A DNA stretch of 64,000 bases from Thuidium tamariscinum (taxonomy: Eukaryota > Streptophyta > Bryopsida > Hypnales > Thuidiaceae), in assembly GCA_947034885.2 (NCBI GenBank), contig OX344750.2, forward strand, positions 20,392,053 to 20,456,052, in the 5' to 3' direction. The position numbers and the translations under genes were made by a program. Below, one piece after another: positions 57,617-64,000 of this stretch. Below the pieces are notes generated by a model, which was not told the origin of the DNA, did no database searches, and worked only from the letters and a program-made list of their open reading frames with translations. Each line of letters starts with the position of its first letter. The first letter of the stretch is position 1.

Positions 57617-59461
57617 CGCTTCTTTGCGCTTCTATGATTTAGTGCTTTTGTGAGATTTGAGCTTTCATGATATCAATTTTTTAAATTCTAATGATGATTG
57701 CATAGCATAGCAAGCACCAACCGCTAGTCTTCCTATAAAGTTCCTGATTTTGTAAGATTTCTTAAATCTTGTGAAAAAATGAAGGGAATTGGGGCGATTT
57801 TAGGTGGAAATGGAGCCAAATGTAAATGACTAAATTGGATTAGTCTACTTGATGGAATTGGGTTGCAAGTAGGCTAGTTTACCTTACTATGTACTCTTAG
57901 TTGTACCCACTTATACTATATTCGCTAGTTTTTCATTGAAAAGAAGAATGCAAAGATTTTACTAATGTATCTATTAGATAATAGGAGAAAGAAAATTGAA
58001 ATTTGGATATTTATAAAGACTTGATGGTGATCAAATTTCACCAAAATAATGAGCCCAAAACCACCTTCAATGTTAAAAAAGAGTGCACTTGTAAATCTTA
58101 TTTGCACAAATTTAGAGGATATAAATTCATCCATTTCTAGATGCTTCTTTGTAGGACCATTTTTAGATTCTTCTTGCATAAATTTCATGATTGCTTATTG
58201 TAAGAATAAACCAAAGAAATTTCAACTCTAGATAATTAATTTTGGATACTCCACATTGCTTAATACTCCTTTATTTAAAATTGTAACAAACCTTAGAAAA
58301 ATAGACTTTTAAATTTAATATTACTTTTTTGACTTAAGAAAAGAAGGACATGACTACAATAGAAATATCCATTGGGATATCCATTTCTAATAAGAAATTC
58401 AAGTTCATTAGGTTCATGCTTCAAATGTTATATAACAAGTTTATAATGCTGTGTGAGACCAAAAAAAAAGAGACATGTGTTTCTTGCAATTGAAAAAAAT
58501 GTGAAAAATAATGAATGATGAAAAAATGTTTTTTATACTTCAAAAGAATGTATATTTATCTAGAAATTTAATAAAACATGAATATCATGACATCTTTACA
58601 CATCACTTTTTATGTCATTTCAACTCTTATTGAAGTGAAATAATACTAAACACTTATGTTTTATGAATTTTAGATACAAATGATATTAAACACACATATT
58701 AATATTTATATGTTTTGGAAAACTATACTCTAAAAACAACATCTATATAGAAAAGAAATCATCTAATTGTCAAAAAAAAGTATTATTTGAAAAAAAATTG
58801 ATTTTCATTTAAGCTAGTAGATGTGTATATAGAATCCATATTTAACTAATTCTAAACTTTTCATAGCAATATTAATATTTTTGTAATTGAGAATTAAAAA
58901 TGTATTGACTAGAAATTAATACTTGTTAATTTTTTCAATAATTTTTGGCCCAAAGTGATAATTTTGTGATTCATTTTTAAACTCCAAAACTATATTTGGA
59001 CTTCATATTTCATATTTTCAAATAAAGGCAATATTAATTCAAGACCGGATGGATTTGTCCATAATGAATTAAATATGAGATGTAGACTATAAGATCATTG
59101 AGTTTATATTTGACAAGACTACAATAATTCAATTATAAAATGTCAAAGTCTCAAAATTTGGCATTTTTATCTAGACAATCTAGCAACTCCTACCTTGAGA
59201 ACACCCTATAGTCACTATAATAATACAACCTTTGCAACAACATCTAGGGTGCATAGCATATTATTTGCTACAAGTTAGATGAATTTGATATAGTACTTCA
59301 ATTACCAAAACTTTCGTGATCATTTGTCTTGGCACTTCTTTAAAATAATGAAAAAATAAAGACTAATATAGCTTACAATTAGTATATTCAACAGGGAAAT
59401 AAACTATTTACAAAGAAATACAATGAATGAGCTCTAGGCCATTATTAATAATAGGGAGTCC
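57617..59461. other. AT-rich spacer with one orphan MITE end
   Basis: No gene recognised. At 58471-58490 'acatgtgtttcttgcaattg' resembles one terminus of the GGGTGATTGC family without a partner. Confidence 0.4.
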
Positions 59462-59465
59462 TTAA

Positions 59466-60014
59466 CCCTTTAGGGCCTAAGGAGCCCCAAGCAACCTCTT
59501 GAATTCTTCTAGAATCTAATTTTTATATTAAAATTTTATAATTTAATTTAAATTATTATTTTTCTACAAATAAGAATTAATATCTTCTATCTAATGTGAT
59601 TTTTAATTTATTTTTGGAAAAAAAATGAAATTTATATGATTTTTTAAAGTTTATGCCTTTGAAAAATCATAGTAATTACAAAAAAGCTCAATTTCCCATG
59701 AATTTTTTATTGAAAATAGAATTCATTATATTGAACACTATGGTAAAGTTGGCATGCTCTCTTTAGTTATACAAATAAATTCAATAGAGAAACATGTTCC
59801 ATAGTGCATTTTGAAACCCTAAAATTTCCAACTTCAAATTGCAATAGACAAATCATCATTGCTCCAAATTTGATGGCCAATGGCTCATTGGAAGCGGAAT
59901 ACCCGTGCCCTCACATCTTATTCATACCCAAAGAAGAACTAAGGCCAAGAGAGTATTCCAGTTCCCAAAATTCAATTTAAAAGAACCAAAATTGGCATGC
60001 TAGGTCCTAAAGGG
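59466..60014. mobile_element. TTAA-flanked MITE, copy E
   Basis: TTAA at 59462-59465 and 60015-60018 flank 549 bp with ends CCCTTTAGGGCCTAAGG and CTAGGTCCTAAAGGG, which are imperfect inverted repeats. It is a shorter member with a different interior and is non-coding. Confidence 0.68.
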
Positions 60015-60018
60015 TTAA

Positions 60019-62165
60019 TAAGAGTTGGTTCTAAACATCCTTTAATCCAAAGGTGTATTTTTCTTTCTTCAATGCACCGTCAATGTATAATTAATGTGCA
60101 TTTTAGAAGGTGGATACTTACAATGACCATTGCATTTCAATTAAAAAAATTTGTAACTAAATCTACAAAGATCAAAAAAATATGAAACAACTTCATTTAG
60201 ATGTCTATTCCATTTTTTGTCTATAAAAAATTAATGAAAATTAATGTTATAAATTTATCTTTCCCTAAAATGTAATCATCAATCAACTCCTAAACTCCTA
60301 AAGGTTCTTCCTTCTAAAATCATTTCTAAACTACCATTGATAATGATAAATTCTTTTTTTTCGAATCTATTCTTTAAATATTTTATTATATAATATTATT
60401 CATTACTATCAAATTAATTATTTCTCCCACTATCAAAGAATTTGGCCATAGAGATTTTAATATATTTATAATCAAAGTTCAATTTTTGCAAAAATATTAG
60501 TTTTTACCTCAAGCAAAATAACTTTGGGGGATTGTATCTCATAATTTTTACAAATGAAAATTTGGATTTTATAATTGAATGCAATGATGTATAGTTGAAA
60601 ATGCCAATTTTCACAAATATTGGACTGACGGAAGATTATTTACAAAGCCAAGTAATCAATAGAAGAACACCAAGGTACTTAGAAGAATTCCACCTAACCA
60701 AACCCATCAAATACTTGCTCTAACCAACCAACCCTTGCCCACTTACACTACCCATAGAATTTTTTTTGAGATGGGGCCTCTCATTGGCAAGTCTCTCTCC
60801 TAAAACAATCTACAATGAGTATTCCTTGAAGATGAAATTTTTGTCCATATCACAAATTTCCTTTAACTATGGAAAGAAGATCTTAATGAGAAATATATGA
60901 GATATATGACAATCTTCAAAAGAAACAATATTTTTGGAGGGTTTGAGAAGCCCTGTCCTAAATAATCAGACAACAATCATAAAATAGAGCTTTAGGGCAT
61001 GCAATTCTTGGAATCTTGCATTAGAAACATAAATATACCATTCTCAAACTTTTTCCTTCAATTTAAAGAATATGTCCTCCATACTTGTATACGCAATGTA
61101 TGAGATTTAAAACCATTCTCAAGTCTCAAAGTTAACTCTCTAGCAAGCAGTGCAGTAAGAATAGAAATAAACTGGATTTTGAAAAATTAATTGGTAATAA
61201 TGTAAGCATGACAATATATCAACATAAGACATAAGCTTACAGATCACTTAGGGCACTTTTATGTAAACACAGGAATAGTTTCCATCCGCAAAAGATAGTT
61301 TATATTAAAATGGAAACAATGAACTCCAATTTTAGAAATACTATTATAGAATACGTATATAAACGTTCCTAGAAATGTTGAGATAGTCATATCCTGGTGA
61401 TCATAAACAGTGCAAAATTTACTGTACAATTAGATATTTTACCAAATATTTTTCAAAGTTTTAGAAACCAAGTAGATACTACTGCACCACTCTGGCTCTC
61501 TGAGTTTGCATCAAAACATAGCAAAATTGAATTTCCCAGGAAGGTGATCCCAGTAGCTCCAGTCCGAGAGCAACTAAAAGCAATAAATAACAATTCCCAA
61601 CACCTTGGCTCAAGTAGAATTAAACATCGGTGACCATAATCACCATAATCCAAAAGAAGAGTGCCGGAAAACATTTTCCAAAACGTCAAAACTAGCTCCT
61701 TAAGAAAATATCAGTTCCAGGAATTTGCGTCTCTGCCAACAGGAATTACAACACAAAATAGAAACCGCGAACCTATCCGCAATGGTCCACACCCACTAAC
61801 ACCATACAAACAGAAGCGTTTAAGCACTCTCGTCGGAAGGCAACCTGTATCATGCCCCACCATCCATACATCTCAACTCAAAGCCACCAAACTTATCCTC
61901 ACCGATGTCAGTGATTGCGATCAAGGGTGACAAAATAAAATACTTTGAAGACATCAGTGGAGAATCGCATCAGGAAACACTCTTGTATGGAGATATAATC
62001 GCAAAAACCAAGTGCACATGCAAGAAAAGATTATGAACATCGCTGCTTGGGAGATTCCCCCTAAACTGCACATATGCCTGCTAGTAAACGGGCAACTAAA
62101 TGTCCAAGGTTTATAATACCAATTAATGCAGGAGACACAAACGAACAGCCAAAGCCAGTGCACTT
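60019..62165. other. Spacer and 3' flank of the YIP4-type gene
   Basis: AT-rich to about 61370, then base composition becomes balanced towards the YIP4 stop. The last several hundred bases may be 3' UTR or another transcribed region. Frames of 78-89 codons at 61397-61930 show no family resemblance. Confidence 0.4.
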
Positions 62166-63267
62166 TTAATCGTTCGCCAACACCAGAAACCCCACTGTGA
62201 TGTACAGCAGAAGCACTGGGTACACCGCCAGAGCTTTTCGGCTCGAAGGTACTGCTGTGCTCACAAACGGATATGCAGCCCATGAACTCCATGCCAGAGC
62301 AACCAGCACCACCAAGCTCCGGAACAATTTTCTGCTGCTGACTTGACACACCAGCGCACTAACGTCGAGCGGAAACAAACAGTACCCCAGTACACTCAAG
62401 CTCTGGAAGAAAATGATGCTACCCCCTAAAAGTTGCACGTTCAGCGTCAGCACTATGGCTCCAGCAGACAGTGTAGCGAACACCACGGCGAACACCTTCG
62501 ACTTGTTCTCCGTTGCTGAGTACGACAGCGTCAAAGCAAGAAAGATGATGAAGAAGAAAGGCCCCCACAAATCCCAATCCCTCAATGCCTTGCCAGGGTC
62601 TTCACGGTACGGGTTGGGCAGCACCACATCCTTAAGATTGTTTGCCACTCGCTTCAGGTCCCTCTTCAGTGTTTCCCATACTGGCTCCGTCAAAGTGTTG
62701 TACTGAGGTCCTCCACCAAAACCTGCAACCAAAATTGCTGATGTCAAGAACACTGGACCTTGGGGGATCCACATCAAGCCTACAAAGATCACATATATCT
62801 GTTACATTTTACTCCGGTAATCCATTTAAAGATCCACAATATCAAGAATCACACAATCACACAACAACCTTCACCACCATCACAACAGGCCGACGACACA
62901 AATTACCAATATTGTGAACAGATCTGTGGCGCAACATAAGTGAACCCATTCAATAATCAAAACGAAAGACATGACTGAATCTGCAGTAGATGTAAGGTGT
63001 CCGCCTTGACATCCCAAGTTTGCCTTGGTGAGACCCGTCCATCAGACCTGTTGAAAGAGTAGGCCCAGGTGGTGCAGGGGTAGAAAATGCTTGGCTGCTG
63101 CTCGAAACAGACGATGGTGGCAGCAAGGGCGCAGACACAGGAATCGTCGGAGGACTTGATGAATTTCGCGCTGGAGGCACTGATTGCGGTACCTCCAGAG
63201 TGGCCGGCTCAACACTGATGTGGAACAGGCTCTCAATTTCATCGATGTCCGACTGAGAAGACGCCAT
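62166..63267 (-). CDS. YIP4: YIP4/YIPF6-type Yip1-domain protein, two exons
   Basis: A Golgi/trans-Golgi membrane protein that binds Rab GTPases and, in plants, acts with ECHIDNA in secretion. Exon 1 is 63048-63267 and exon 2 is 62166-62722. The 325-bp intron is in phase 1 (ACAG/GTCTGA, TTGCAG/GTTTTG). The product has 258 residues. Residues 1-75 are Ser/Pro-rich with the family-specific [11 protein letters not shown] near the start. Residues 81-127 read [29 protein letters not shown] and LWGP. The Yip1 signatures DLWGP (124-128) and GYCLFPLDV (186-194) are present. About five hydrophobic segments fall between 126 and 256. Length is slightly below Arabidopsis YIP4 proteins. The start is the only ATG in frame before SQSDIDEIE with good N-terminal similarity. 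The gene looks intact. Confidence 0.94.
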
Positions 63268-63640
63268 TCGGGATGTCGTCACATACAACGGCCTTCAGCT
63301 GCTTCAGAGAATGGCACCACTGAAAGCAGGAAGCACTCACTCAGATGCTTCAGTCTCTCAAGCCCTGGAGGACACCAAGCGAACACAACAGAACATGCAT
63401 CAATCATCCAGCAAGACGAGCGGCCGATACTCTCAGGTTGTATTCCCATATTCATAGAAAAGTATACATACATGCACTTAGATATAAAAATAAAAATTCA
63501 CAAAAATGAAGACCGCTATGTTCAGCTCCTGACGCTCTACGAGTCACTTCTTTCGTGAATGCGAACAGAGTCAACCACTCCTGAGGGCTTTAAGAACACT
63601 CAATTCCACTTCTGGTTAGGGTTTGAGAACATCCATCAGC
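63268..63640 (-). promoter_or_regulatory. YIP4-type gene leader and promoter with telobox
   Basis: Balanced composition upstream of the ATG. AAACCCTAA on the minus strand at 63616-63624 is a telobox about 350 bp upstream of the start codon. The transcription start cannot be fixed from sequence. Confidence 0.4.
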
Positions 63641-64000
63641 CACGCACTAATTAACTTTATCCTCAAACAGCGGCATACGCGGTGGGGCTTAATACAGACG
63701 CAAGTGTTCAAGAAAGCTACAAATCATAACTAAAGTGACACATGAGATCTAGCATACCCAGTGACCTCACGAAATTAAACTTGCCTGGCCCGCATTCCCA
63801 ACCACCGAACCATCGCCCATAAATTAAATACCAAATGCTCTCCATAAGCAATTTAGGTTCTCCACATGCGAATCTAAGCGATATGAAAGACAGTTGAGCT
63901 AGGCTTGTCTCAAAAACCATGAAAAGGAGTCTTCGAAAAATATCTTAACCCTAGAAAGCGGACCTACCTAAAATCCTCCTTGAGGACAAAAGTCTTTGGA
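63641..64000. other. End of window, nothing recognised
   Basis: Balanced composition suggests the gene island continues beyond the window. No family resemblance was found in either strand. Confidence 0.35.

Noticed and set aside
1..64000. tRNA, rRNA, CRISPR, organelle-DNA insert
   Set aside because: No cloverleaf with a proper T-loop, no rRNA-like sequence, no regularly spaced direct repeats and no chloroplast or mitochondrial gene was recognised. The reading was by eye, so short or diverged tRNAs could have been missed.

Overview
The window reads as nuclear DNA of a land plant. The ribosomal protein S4, tetraspanin and YIP4 proteins are plant-type, introns are short GT-AG introns, the LINE has the plant L1 layout (CCHC ORF1; endonuclease-RT-zf-RVT ORF2), and telobox motifs (AAACCCTA) lie near two housekeeping genes. 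The AT-rich, MITE-packed spacers and the divergent F-box/beta-propeller protein fit a non-flowering plant such as a bryophyte better than an angiosperm, but this is inference. I cannot name a species.

Only four genes look functional. In order they are RPS4 (7009-9033, minus, six coding exons), a tetraspanin (12742-13676, minus, two exons), an F-box-like protein (49035-50741, plus, one coding exon) and a YIP4/YIPF6-type Golgi membrane protein (62166-63267, minus, two exons). A decayed tandem fragment of the F-box gene follows it (51588-52053). A truncated first exon resembling WDR11 (39497-39736) ends exactly where a repeat arm begins. The genes are unrelated and do not form a pathway.

The rest is mostly transposable-element mosaic. 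A full-length LINE (15000-22013) with a 15-bp target-site duplication sits upstream of the tetraspanin. Its two ORFs overlap as ATGA and are broken only by TAG codons from 21352 onward. A TTAA-flanked family (CCCCTAAAGG...CCTTTAGGGG) has copies at 3209, 9293, 22660, 43135, 45235, 56685 and 59466. A second family (GGGTSATTGC...GCAATSACCC, about 730 bp) has exact or near-exact 4-bp target-site duplications at 1856, 25507, 34167, 42090, 46099 and 54704. Two of these insertions have an unoccupied paralogous site inside the window, so the duplication can be read directly.

The largest unexplained structure is an inverted repeat at 28355-34065: two arms of about 2.44 kb around an 0.83-kb spacer, apparently identical except for the outer 230 bp. 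No transposase, tRNA, rRNA or CRISPR array was recognised. Identity statements come from reading by eye, not from computed alignments.
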